The translations under genes and the position numbers were made by a program. Positions 35,002 through 42,577 of a stretch of 64,000 nt of DNA are shown one piece after another. Origin of the DNA: Neomegalonema sp. (lineage in GTDB: Bacteria; Pseudomonadota; Alphaproteobacteria; Rhodobacterales; Rhodobacteraceae). Every line of letters starts with the position of its first letter. Positions within the stretch are counted from its first letter, which is position 1. The notes under the pieces are model-generated. The model had not been told where the DNA came from and ran no database searches. It worked only from the letters and a program-made list of their open reading frames with translations. The DNA lies in the NCBI GenBank assembly GCA_022760435.1, contig JALEFY010000037.1, forward strand, positions 147,944 through 211,943. Direction: 5' to 3'.

Positions 35002-36033
35002 TCACGGAAAGACCGGTGCCAGCGTGAGCCCGGCGCTTTCCTCAAGGCCGAGCATCAGGTTTGCATTCTGCACCGCCTGCCCCGAGGCACCCTTCATCAG
35101 GTTATCGAGGGTGCTGAACACATAGACCCGCCCCGGCACCCGGTCGGGCACCACGCCGATGCGGCACAGGTTGGAGCCGCGCACATGCCGGGTGCTCGGC
35201 GCCTCGCCAAGCGGCAGAACATGCACGAACGGCTCGGCGCTGTAGCGCTCGGCCAGCGCGGCATGAATCGCAGAAGCCTCGCCGCGCACATGGATGGTGG
35301 CGAGGATGCCGCGGTTCATCGGCATCAGATGGGGCATGAAAGAACAGGTGACCGGCCGCCCGGCGACCTTCGAGAACTCCTGCTCGAACTCGGCGACATG
35401 GCGATGGCCGGTGATCGAATAGGGATGGACGCCCTCGGAAACCTCGGTGTGCAGCAACCCCTCCTTGGCCGAGCGCCCGGCGCCCGAAACCCCGGCCATC
35501 AGCGCTACCGAGATCTCGTCCGGCTCGACCACCCCCGCAGCGAGCAGCGGCAGCACGCCATACATCACCGTGGCGGCGTTGCAGCCGGTGCCCGCGACGA
35601 GCCGCGCACCGGCGATCTGCTCGCGGTAGAACTCGGTGAGGCCATAGACCGCCTCGTCTTGCAGATCGAGCGCCCCGTGCGGACGTCCGTACCAGGCTTC
35701 GTAGGCCGCCGGGTCGCGCAGACGGAAATCGGCCGACAGATCGACGATCTTCAGATCGCGCGGCAGGGCCGAGACCACCTCTTGCGTGGTGGCATGGGGC
35801 AGCGCGCAAAAGGCGATGTCGATGCTCGCGGGGTCGAGATCCTCGATCCGGATCAGGTCCGGCAGATCCATGCCCACGCATTGCGGAAACACGCTCGCCA
35901 TCGCCTGCCCGGCCTTGGAATTCGCGGTCAGCGCCGAGATTTTCAGATGCGGATGCGTTGCGATCAGGCGCACCAGTTCCGCTCCCGTGTAGCCGCTGGC
36001 TCCGAGAATGGCGGTACGGAATGTCTGGGTCAT
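35002..36033 (-). CDS. argC: N-acetyl-gamma-glutamyl-phosphate reductase ArgC
   Basis: A 343-residue NADPH-dependent reductase of arginine synthesis. The nucleotide loop GASGYTG (11-17), '[13 protein letters not shown]' and '[10 protein letters not shown]' match ArgC well. The catalytic Cys is Cys151. The surrounding '[13 protein letters not shown]' differs from the usual PGCYPT context. '[19 protein letters not shown]' and '[12 protein letters not shown]' are further conserved blocks. It could belong to a variant ArgC/LysY-like clade, but an arginine role is most likely. yihY follows after 16 bp. Confidence 0.9.
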   Translation of the reverse strand: MTQTFRTAILGASGYTGAELVRLIATHPHLKISALTANSKAGQAMASVFPQCVGMDLPDLIRIEDLDPASIDIAFCALPHATTQEVVSALPRDLKIVDLSADFRLRDPAAYEAWYGRPHGALDLQDEAVYGLTEFYREQIAGARLVAGTGCNAATVMYGVLPLLAAGVVEPDEISVALMAGVSGAGRSAKEGLLHTEVSEGVHPYSITGHRHVAEFEQEFSKVAGRPVTCSFMPHLMPMNRGILATIHVRGEASAIHAALAERYSAEPFVHVLPLGEAPSTRHVRGSNLCRIGVVPDRVPGRVYVFSTLDNLMKGASGQAVQNANLMLGLEESAGLTLAPVFP

Positions 36034-36211
36034 GCTCTGCCTGTCTGCTCTGCCCGCCGGTCAGCGGAAATTCATATGCGCGGAAATACGGCCGCGGGAT
36101 TTTGGTTACAGGCTCCACATAGAAGAGCTGCCCGGCACGTGCAAGCTGGCAGGGGAGCGCGAGAGAGATCCGGCTCCGCAAGAATTGATGCCCCGCAGGG
36201 CGTGCTGTCCC

Positions 36212-36442
36212 TCAAGGCTCCTGACGCACCAGCCGATGCACGATCCTGCGGGTGAGCGGTGCCACCACCAGCACCACCGGGAAGGCCACCGCCCAGGAGG
36301 TGAGCCAGGCGCTCATCCACAGCCCGAAGAACCCGTCTACCAGCCCGAGCGCACGCAGGGTCGCAACGCCCGAGACGATGCAGGACATCAGGCCCGACAG
36401 CACGAGCCCGAAGACGACTTGTTCATACCGGCGCGGGATCAT
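36212..36442 (-). CDS. DUF2798 small membrane protein
   Basis: A 76-residue protein with two membrane helices: 'RRYEQVVFGLVLSGLMSCIV' at the N terminus and 'WLTSWAVAFPVVLVVAPLTR' near the end. The RRYEQ start, 'GFFGLWMSAWLTSW' and 'PLTRRIVHRLV' end fit DUF2798, a family of unknown function. The start is supported by the family's length. It follows the acyltransferase gene by 28 bp on the same strand. The 178 bp towards argC hold nothing I can identify. Confidence 0.85.
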   Translation of the reverse strand: MIPRRYEQVVFGLVLSGLMSCIVSGVATLRALGLVDGFFGLWMSAWLTSWAVAFPVVLVVAPLTRRIVHRLVRQEP

Positions 36443-36470
36443 CGGCAGCCCCCCTGTTGTGATGCGCGTC

Positions 36471-37388
36471 TCAATCCCACACCTTGCCGATTTCCGGCTC
36501 GCCGAGCGGGCGCGGGCTCAGGCCGTAGGTGGCGCGGCGCAGGAAATCCATCAGCCCTTTCGCATCGCCCTTATGCGCCTCGATCAGGGCGGGGGCGATC
36601 GGATCGCCAACCACTACCGGCACCGGCCGATCAACCTGACGGCCAAACTCGCGGATCAGCAGCGACAGGCGCAGGCTCGGGTGCACATGGCTTGCGATCT
36701 GGAACAGGCGGCTGTTGCGGCCATCGAAATAGACCGGCACCACCGCCGCATTCGATTGCTGGATCAGCTTGGCGGTAAAGGTCTTCCAGTCCGGGTCAAA
36801 CGGTCGACGCCACCAGCGCCTTGCGGTCGACACCGCCCCGCCCGGAAAGATTCCGACACAGCCCCCTTGCTTGAGATAGGCAATCGCCGCCTTGCGGGTC
36901 GCCAGATTGAGCGCCAGCGCCTCACGCGTTTGGGCAAAGTCGATGGGCAGGATATGCGGTTCGACCTCCGGCGCCTTCACGAAGACCGAATTGGCGATGA
37001 TCTTGAAATCCGCACCGCGTACCTGATCGAGGATCGCCCCGAATACCAGCCCGTCCGCGATGCCGAACGGGTGATTGGCGACCACCACCAGCGGACCTTG
37101 TCGCGGCATGCGCTCGAGCCCGGGTTGCGCAAGGCTGGGCACCAGCGAAAAGCCATAGCGCTCCATCATCACCTGCCAAAACGAGTGGCGCAGGGTAATA
37201 TCCGCCTGATAATCGCTTGCCCGGCGGATCAGCCCGATGCGCCCGGTCAGATTCTCGATACTGCCGATCAATGCACGTCCAGCCGCGGTTTCGGCCGAAT
37301 GGGCATAGGTGATCTTGTCCGGGCTTTGCGCAGGATTGGCGGTAATCCCGGGCGCATGGCCATTGATGGGCTCTGAGACGGTTTTCAC
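36471..37388 (-). CDS. Lysophospholipid acyltransferase family protein
   Basis: A 305-residue PlsC-like acyltransferase. The acyltransferase motifs are 'VVVANHPFGIADGLV' (His and Asp of the catalytic pair) and 'GIFPGGAVSTARRW' (acceptor-binding block), with 'AAVVPVYFDGRN' further on. It resembles the hemolysin/OlsA-like group that acylates lyso-lipids rather than PlsC itself. The GTG start at 37388 follows the dgt stop directly and has GGAG five bases upstream, so translation is coupled. The first 45 residues are non-conserved. Confidence 0.83.
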   Translation of the reverse strand: MKTVSEPINGHAPGITANPAQSPDKITYAHSAETAAGRALIGSIENLTGRIGLIRRASDYQADITLRHSFWQVMMERYGFSLVPSLAQPGLERMPRQGPLVVVANHPFGIADGLVFGAILDQVRGADFKIIANSVFVKAPEVEPHILPIDFAQTREALALNLATRKAAIAYLKQGGCVGIFPGGAVSTARRWWRRPFDPDWKTFTAKLIQQSNAAVVPVYFDGRNSRLFQIASHVHPSLRLSLLIREFGRQVDRPVPVVVGDPIAPALIEAHKGDAKGLMDFLRRATYGLSPRPLGEPEIGKVWD

Positions 37389-38567
37389 TTAGGCTCCGGC
37401 GTGAGGATCGAACAGATTGCCATGCTCTTCGAGCGCGAAACGATCGGTCATCCCAGCGATATAATCACAAACCAGCCGAGCGCGAGCCGGTATCTGCGCG
37501 CTTTCGGCGTCTGCGCGCCATTCATCGGGCAGAAGATTGGGTTCGGCCAGAAACAGCCGGAACAGATCGGCCATCACCCGCCGGGCCTTGGACATCATCC
37601 GGTTGACCCTGCTGTGCCGATACATGCGGGTGAACAGAAATTCGCGCAACTCCTTAAGATCGGCCCAGGTCGGCTCGGAAAAGGCGATCACCGGCGCGGG
37701 CGCTGCGCGCAGCTCGGCAGCGCTGGTCGCGCCCAGGGCCGACAGGCGCCGTTCGCTCTCCTTGATCACATCCTCGACCATCACCCCGAAGACCCGCCGC
37801 AGCGCCTCGAATTGCAGGCGCAGCGGATCAAGATCGGGGTAGCGCCGCTCAACCTCGAGGATCGAGGGGCGCAGCATCCGCAGCTCGCGCACTTCATCGA
37901 GGGTGAAGAGCCCGGCGCGCAGCCCGTCATCGAGATCATGGTTGTTATAGGCGATATCATCGGCGATCGCCGCCACCTGCGCTTCGGCATTGGCCTGGGT
38001 GTGCAGCTCCAGATCATGCTGCGCGATATACGCCGCCATGCCGAAAGGCAGCGGCGCTTGCGCGCGGGCGAGCGGGCCGAGCAGCGGGCCGTTGTGCTTG
38101 ACCAGCCCCTCCAGCGTCTCCCAGCTCAGATTGAGCCCGTCAAACTCGGCATAGCGTTGCTCGAGCATCGTGACCACGCGCAGCGCCTGGCCATTGTGAT
38201 CGAAGCCGCCGAACTCGGCCATCAGCGCATTGAGCTCGCGCTCGCCTGCGTGGCCAAACGGGGTGTGGCCCAGATCATGGGCCAGCGAGACCGCCTCGGC
38301 CAGATCCTCATCGAGGCGCAGGGCGCGGGAGATCGTGCGCGCGATCTGCGCAACCTCGATCGAATGGGTGAGCCGGGTGCGATAATAATCGCCCTCATGC
38401 TCGATAAAGACCTGCGTCTTGTGCTTGAGCCGGCGAAAGGCGGCCGAGTGGATGATCCGGTCCCTGTCGCGTTGATAGGGAGAGCGATGCGCGCTTTCCG
38501 GCTCGGCAAATAACCGGCCGCGGCTGTGCTCTGGATCGACGGCATAGGGGGCTCGGCTCGCGCGCAT
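37389..38567 (-). CDS. dgt: Deoxyguanosinetriphosphate triphosphohydrolase-like protein
   Basis: A 392-residue HD-domain dNTPase. The metal-binding His68 ('RLTHSIEVAQIA'), His97-Asp98 ('AHDLGHTPFGHAGE') and a later Asp ('ADDIAYNNHDLDDG') are in order. It hydrolyses dNTPs to deoxynucleosides and triphosphate. The ATG at 38567 has GAGGAG four bases before it. The longer frame upstream is antisense to the A-type carrier gene and is rejected. It heads a three-gene run with the acyltransferase and DUF2798. Confidence 0.93.
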   Translation of the reverse strand: MRASRAPYAVDPEHSRGRLFAEPESAHRSPYQRDRDRIIHSAAFRRLKHKTQVFIEHEGDYYRTRLTHSIEVAQIARTISRALRLDEDLAEAVSLAHDLGHTPFGHAGERELNALMAEFGGFDHNGQALRVVTMLEQRYAEFDGLNLSWETLEGLVKHNGPLLGPLARAQAPLPFGMAAYIAQHDLELHTQANAEAQVAAIADDIAYNNHDLDDGLRAGLFTLDEVRELRMLRPSILEVERRYPDLDPLRLQFEALRRVFGVMVEDVIKESERRLSALGATSAAELRAAPAPVIAFSEPTWADLKELREFLFTRMYRHSRVNRMMSKARRVMADLFRLFLAEPNLLPDEWRADAESAQIPARARLVCDYIAGMTDRFALEEHGNLFDPHAGA

Positions 38568-38777
38568 GGGGCTCCTCGGGCTGCGGTTTCGCCATCGCGC
38601 TAGCGCACCCGTACCCGCCTGCGCAAGCGGGCTGTGACAATTGATTGCCAAAACGCCCTGCGCTCCCCAGATTAGGGCCAACCACACGATGGCAGATCCG
38701 ATTTGCCCGGCGCCCCAGTGCCGCAGCGCAGCGACTGCAAAGAGCGCGCGAGAAGACAGGACAGACAGGACGAACAA

Positions 38778-39155
38778 ATGAATGAGAGCCCCGAAGAAGG
38801 CAGCATTGCCCCTAACAGCGAGCCCCAGGCGGGCGCCCCGGGCGTGACCAGCGCCGCTTTCGAGCAGATCCGGAAGATCACTGCCGGGGCCAATGCCGGT
38901 CAAATGCTGCGGGTGAGCATCCTGGGCGGTGGCTGCTCGGGCTTTCAATATGATTTCAAGCTCGAAAGCAGCGCCGAGCCCGATGATCTGCGCATCGAGG
39001 ATGACGGCGCCGTGGTGCTGATCGACCCGGTGTCGCTGCCCTTCCTTTCGGGCGCAGTGATCGATTTCAAACGCGAGCTGATCGGCGCGCGCTTCACCAT
39101 CGACAATCCCAACGCCACCGCCACTTGCGGTTGCGGAACCAGTTTTGCCGTGTAA
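38778..39155 (+). CDS. A-type iron-sulfur carrier protein (IscA/ErpA-like)
   Basis: A 125-residue A-type carrier that passes Fe-S clusters to apo-proteins. The three cluster Cys are Cys53 ('GGGCSGFQYDF'), Cys117 and Cys119 ('ATCGCGTSFAV'). The first 22 residues are a non-conserved leader. The ATG at 38778 follows AGGACG. It is divergent from dgt and 66 bp upstream of a rhodanese gene, which could supply sulfur chemistry in the same pathway (inference). Confidence 0.93.
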   Translation: MNESPEEGSIAPNSEPQAGAPGVTSAAFEQIRKITAGANAGQMLRVSILGGGCSGFQYDFKLESSAEPDDLRIEDDGAVVLIDPVSLPFLSGAVIDFKRELIGARFTIDNPNATATCGCGTSFAV

Positions 39156-39221
39156 AAGCAGTCGCGAAGAGCCGTGTTTTCGCAAACACCGCCCCAAATG
39201 ATCTTGAGACGAGGCCCCTTG

Positions 39222-39668
39222 ATGACTGCACCCAACCGGCGACATGCCCTTTCCCTGTTGCTGGCCTCAGGGGCGCTGCTAGCCGGGGGGACCTTGTCGA
39301 GCAGCAAAGCGGAGAGCCTGACCATGGATGCACAATCCGCGCGCGATGCGGCCAGCGAGGGCGAGATCGTTCTGCTGGATATTCGCACCCCGCAAGAATG
39401 GGAAATGACCGGGATCGGCGATGTGGCCGAGCCGCTCAATCTCTATGACCCCGCCTTTCTCGAGGGGCTCAAGGCGATCATCGCCGCCAATCCCGGCAAG
39501 CCCATCGCGCTGATCTGCGCTACCGGCGGACGAACCGGTCAGGCGATCCGGGCGCTCGAGCAAAGCGGGATGAGCAATTTCATCGACGTCTCCGAAGGGA
39601 TGATGGGCTCGCATGCTGGCCCGGGCTGGCTGGCGCGCAAGCTGCCGGTCAAGCGCCCCGAAAACTGA
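39222..39668 (+). CDS. Exported rhodanese-like protein
   Basis: A 148-residue single-domain rhodanese. The active-site loop contains Cys99 in 'CATGGRTG', so it should carry a persulfide. 'LLDIRTPQEWEMTGI' is the standard first block. The N terminus 'APNRRHALSLLLASGALLAG' is a signal peptide with an RR pair, but without a strict Tat consensus, so Sec or Tat export is possible. The start at 39222 follows GAGG. It lies just after the A-type carrier. Confidence 0.87.
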   Translation: MTAPNRRHALSLLLASGALLAGGTLSSSKAESLTMDAQSARDAASEGEIVLLDIRTPQEWEMTGIGDVAEPLNLYDPAFLEGLKAIIAANPGKPIALICATGGRTGQAIRALEQSGMSNFIDVSEGMMGSHAGPGWLARKLPVKRPEN

Positions 39669-39885
39669 GCGACCGGCGTAAACCGCGCCATTGTCTCGCT
39701 TCGTGACGATTCGGCGACGTTTACCGCCAGAGCAATGCCGCGCTGCGACAGTGCCCGCAGCACGTGAAAATCGCCGCGCCCCCGGCGGCAATCACGCTGC
39801 TTCGCCGGCATTCGCTTGCGCCTGTCCTTCTGCTGAGTAATCTGGGCGCGCAATTCTTAACGCGCCGGATCAGAAGGACACTTCC

Positions 39886-40857
39886 ATGTCAGTTTACAAA
39901 TCGGCTCGCGCGCTGGCGACGGGCATCATCATTGCGCTTTCGGCAAGCTATGCCCAGGCCCAACAGGCCGCTTGTACCGTCTATGAAGACGCCTTCTATC
40001 GCGGCAGCTCGCTCCAGCTCGAAGACGGCCGCACCTATATGCAGCTCAACAACTGGAACAACCGGATCTCCTCGATCCGGGTGCGCGAGGGCTGCCAGTT
40101 GCGCATCGGCGAGGAATTCATGTTCTTCGGCCGCCGCGAGAATGTGCAATCGGATGTCACCCATGTCGGCGACTGGAATGATCGGATCTCGGCGATCGCC
40201 TGCTCATGCGACAAACGCATCAACCGGCGTAGCGAGCGTGAAGGCGCGCGCGCGGCCTGCCGGGTGTATGAGCACGCCAATTACGGCGGCGCGGTGCTGG
40301 AGCTTGAAAATGGCCGCACCTATAGCCGCCTGAACAAGTGGAATGACAAGATCTCCTCGATCCAGGTCGACAATGGCTGCACGCTGAAGGTTGGCGTCAA
40401 CGCCAATTTCCGCGGCGCTGATGAGGAAGTGACCCGCAACATCTCCTATGTCGGGCAGAACTGGAACGATCAGATCTCGGCCCTGTCCTGCTCCTGTGAC
40501 GGACGCAGCAATCGCGGCAATGGCTCGATCGGCGGGCGCACGCAGAATAATGAGCCGCGGGTCCAGCGCAGCCGCAATCTCGAGCCGCTCTCGCGCAGTG
40601 GCGATGCCTGCCGCCTCTATGGCCGCCCGAATTACGCGGGCCGCGCCATCTCGCTGCGCGCTGGTCAGGTACTCAACGATCTGGGCGATCGCTTCGACCG
40701 CCGCGCCTCTTCGCTGCAAGTCGCCAATGGCTGCGCGGTGGTGATTGATTTCGGTGCCAAGTACAAACTGTGGTTCGAGACCGATCTGGCCGAGTTCTGG
40801 GATCGCATCGACGATCGCACCGTGGGCGCAGCCTGCTACTGCCCGCGCGGCCGCTGA
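39886..40857 (+). CDS. Secreted protein with three beta/gamma-crystallin domains
   Basis: A 323-residue protein. A Sec signal peptide covers 1-25 ('SASYAQA'). Three homologous units follow at about 29-108, 124-204 and 241-320. Each has the YE-x-A-x-Y/F-x-G start of a Greek-key motif and the calcium-binding N/D-N/D-x-x-S/T-S motif: NNRISS (58-63), NDKISS (153-158) and a degenerate DRRASS in unit 3, with NDRISA and NDQISA in the second halves. Paired Cys ('CSCD') end units 1 and 2. Calcium-binding or stress-protective surface roles are plausible; no enzyme motif is seen. AGAAGGAC precedes the ATG. Confidence 0.85.
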   Translation: MSVYKSARALATGIIIALSASYAQAQQAACTVYEDAFYRGSSLQLEDGRTYMQLNNWNNRISSIRVREGCQLRIGEEFMFFGRRENVQSDVTHVGDWNDRISAIACSCDKRINRRSEREGARAACRVYEHANYGGAVLELENGRTYSRLNKWNDKISSIQVDNGCTLKVGVNANFRGADEEVTRNISYVGQNWNDQISALSCSCDGRSNRGNGSIGGRTQNNEPRVQRSRNLEPLSRSGDACRLYGRPNYAGRAISLRAGQVLNDLGDRFDRRASSLQVANGCAVVIDFGAKYKLWFETDLAEFWDRIDDRTVGAACYCPRGR

Positions 40858-40878
40858 TCGCATCACCAGAGGTTGAGC

Positions 40879-40904
40879 AAAGCCCCGGCATTGTCCGGGG
40901 CTTT
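40879..40904 (+). terminator. Intrinsic terminator after the crystallin-domain gene
   Basis: AAAGCCCCGG (40879-40888) and CCGGGGCTTT (40895-40904) form a 10-bp stem around CATTGT. The T-run is only three bases, so it may work as a moderate terminator in both directions. Confidence 0.75.
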
Positions 40905-41014
40905 CGCGTTTGCTCCTCCCTGCATCGACCGGCAGTTCAAATCGGCGCGCCGCGACGGATTTGCCGCGCTGCAACGTAACCTGTTTGAGCTCACTCATTT
41001 TCAGGAGAGACGCG

Positions 41015-41614
41015 ATGCAAGCAAAGCTTTCCCCCTATTGGCTCTGGGCGCTGCTCGCCCTGCCGCCGCTGCTCTGGATCTATCAGGCGGCGACGTCGCT
41101 CGAGCCGCGGATCATCCATATTCTGGTGCACCCGACCGGCGAATGGGCTGCGCGGCTGCTGATCTTCACGCTGATGATCACCCCGCTCAGCCTGCTGTTC
41201 AAGGGATGGCGCGGCACGAGCTGGATGCGGCGCAACCGGCGCTATTTCGGCGTCGCCGCCTTCTTCTACGCCGCGCTGCACACTGTCTTTTATGTGATCG
41301 ACAAGGCCGCTCTCGACGTCGTGCTGGCGGAGCTGCCGCGCACCTATATCTGGACCGGCTGGATTGCGTTCGCGATCTTCGTGCCGCTGGCGGTTACCTC
41401 GATGGATTATTTCGTGCGCATCATGGGGCGGGGCTGGAAGAGCTTGCAACGCTTCACCTATGCGGCGGCGGTGCTGACGCTCGTGCATTGGGCGAGCCTG
41501 CTTGATTGGGGACATCCGATCGGCGCCGCGGTCCATTTCGCGCCGCTGATCGCGCTTGAGGCCTATCGCGTCTGGTACTGGTACGGCCGCAAGCGCCCTG
41601 CCCTCGCGGCCTGA
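41015..41614 (+). CDS. msrQ: MsrQ/YedZ-like heme-binding membrane protein
   Basis: A 199-residue ferric-reductase-like membrane protein. About six helices, with heme-ligand candidates in 'IIHILVHPTGEW', 'AALHTVFYVIDKA' and 'LTLVHWASLLDWGH', match MsrQ (YedZ), the b-type cytochrome that feeds electrons to the periplasmic methionine-sulfoxide reductase MsrP. No msrP gene is adjacent, so the partner is elsewhere or different. The ATG at 41015 follows AGGAGA. Confidence 0.83.
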   Translation: MQAKLSPYWLWALLALPPLLWIYQAATSLEPRIIHILVHPTGEWAARLLIFTLMITPLSLLFKGWRGTSWMRRNRRYFGVAAFFYAALHTVFYVIDKAALDVVLAELPRTYIWTGWIAFAIFVPLAVTSMDYFVRIMGRGWKSLQRFTYAAAVLTLVHWASLLDWGHPIGAAVHFAPLIALEAYRVWYWYGRKRPALAA

Positions 41615-41720
41615 CGGAGCGCGCGCAGATCAAGGACTTGTGTTCGCGCGTCATTTCCCCGGCGGCGCGCGAAGGCATAGGTCTGAGGGACAGCGTTCCC
41701 GACCGACCGAGGCCCCTTTG

Positions 41721-42491
41721 ATGAAACGACCCGCCCTTCGCCTCCTGCTCGCCGTGGTGTTTTGTTCGGTGCAAGCCATCGGTCAGGCATTCGCCGATGA
41801 GGCCCGTTATCACGATGATCTGGACGGCTTACTTGCCGAGCACGTGCGCCCGGCCACGGCGCGCGGGATCTCGTATCACGGGGTGGATTACGACGCCTGG
41901 GCGCTCGATCCGCGCCACGCTCGGGCGCGGGAGGCTCTGCTGGCTACCGACCCCGCGCGCCTGCCGACGCGCAGCGACCGGCTCGCCTTCTGGATCAACG
42001 CCTATAATCTGCTGACCATCGACCTGATCGTGCGCGAGGGCGAGCGCGAGACGATCAAGAATCTCGGCGGGTTGTTCAGCACGCCCTGGCAGCGGCACAA
42101 ATGGACGATCGCCGGTGCGCCCTACAGTCTCGATGATATCGAGCACAAGATCATCCGGCCGATGGGCGAGCCCCGGATCCATTTCGCGATCAATTGTGCG
42201 GCGATTTCCTGCCCGGACCTGCGGCGCGAGAGCTATCGCGGCGAGCGGCTCGAAGAGCAACTGGCGGACCAGACCCGCCGCTTGCTCGAGAACGGCTCAA
42301 AGGGCTTGCGGCGCGGGCGCGAGGCCGATGGCGGCGATTGGATCATGCTCTCGCGGGTCATGCGCTGGTTTGATGAGGATTTCGACAATGGCGATTTGCG
42401 CGGCTGGCTCGCGCCGTATCTTCCCGGTGCGCTCTCGCAGGCGACGGATGTGCGGTTCTTCGACTATGACTGGAGCCTCAACAAGCGTTGA
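41721..42491 (+). CDS. DUF547 domain exported protein
   Basis: A 256-residue protein with a Sec signal peptide (1-25, ending 'GQAFADEA') and a DUF547 domain: 'RLAFWINAYNLLTIDLIV', 'GAPYSLDDIEHKIIRP' and 'IHFAINCAAISCPDLRRESY'. The conserved Cys pair (CAAISC) and N-A-Y block are the family hallmarks, of unknown function. The ATG at 41721 follows GAGG. It lies between msrQ and uvrD on the same strand. Confidence 0.87.
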   Translation: MKRPALRLLLAVVFCSVQAIGQAFADEARYHDDLDGLLAEHVRPATARGISYHGVDYDAWALDPRHARAREALLATDPARLPTRSDRLAFWINAYNLLTIDLIVREGERETIKNLGGLFSTPWQRHKWTIAGAPYSLDDIEHKIIRPMGEPRIHFAINCAAISCPDLRRESYRGERLEEQLADQTRRLLENGSKGLRRGREADGGDWIMLSRVMRWFDEDFDNGDLRGWLAPYLPGALSQATDVRFFDYDWSLNKR

Positions 42492-42577
42492 CATCGCCGC
42501 CAGGAGAAGAAACGTTCCTGGAACATTTTTCGAGGTTCACCATAGCGAATCGCGGGCATCGCTGCTAGATTTGCGCG

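Noticed and set aside
38568..39245. N-terminal extension of dgt to 39245
   Set aside because: The added residues are antisense to the A-type carrier gene. A strong ribosome site precedes the ATG at 38567.
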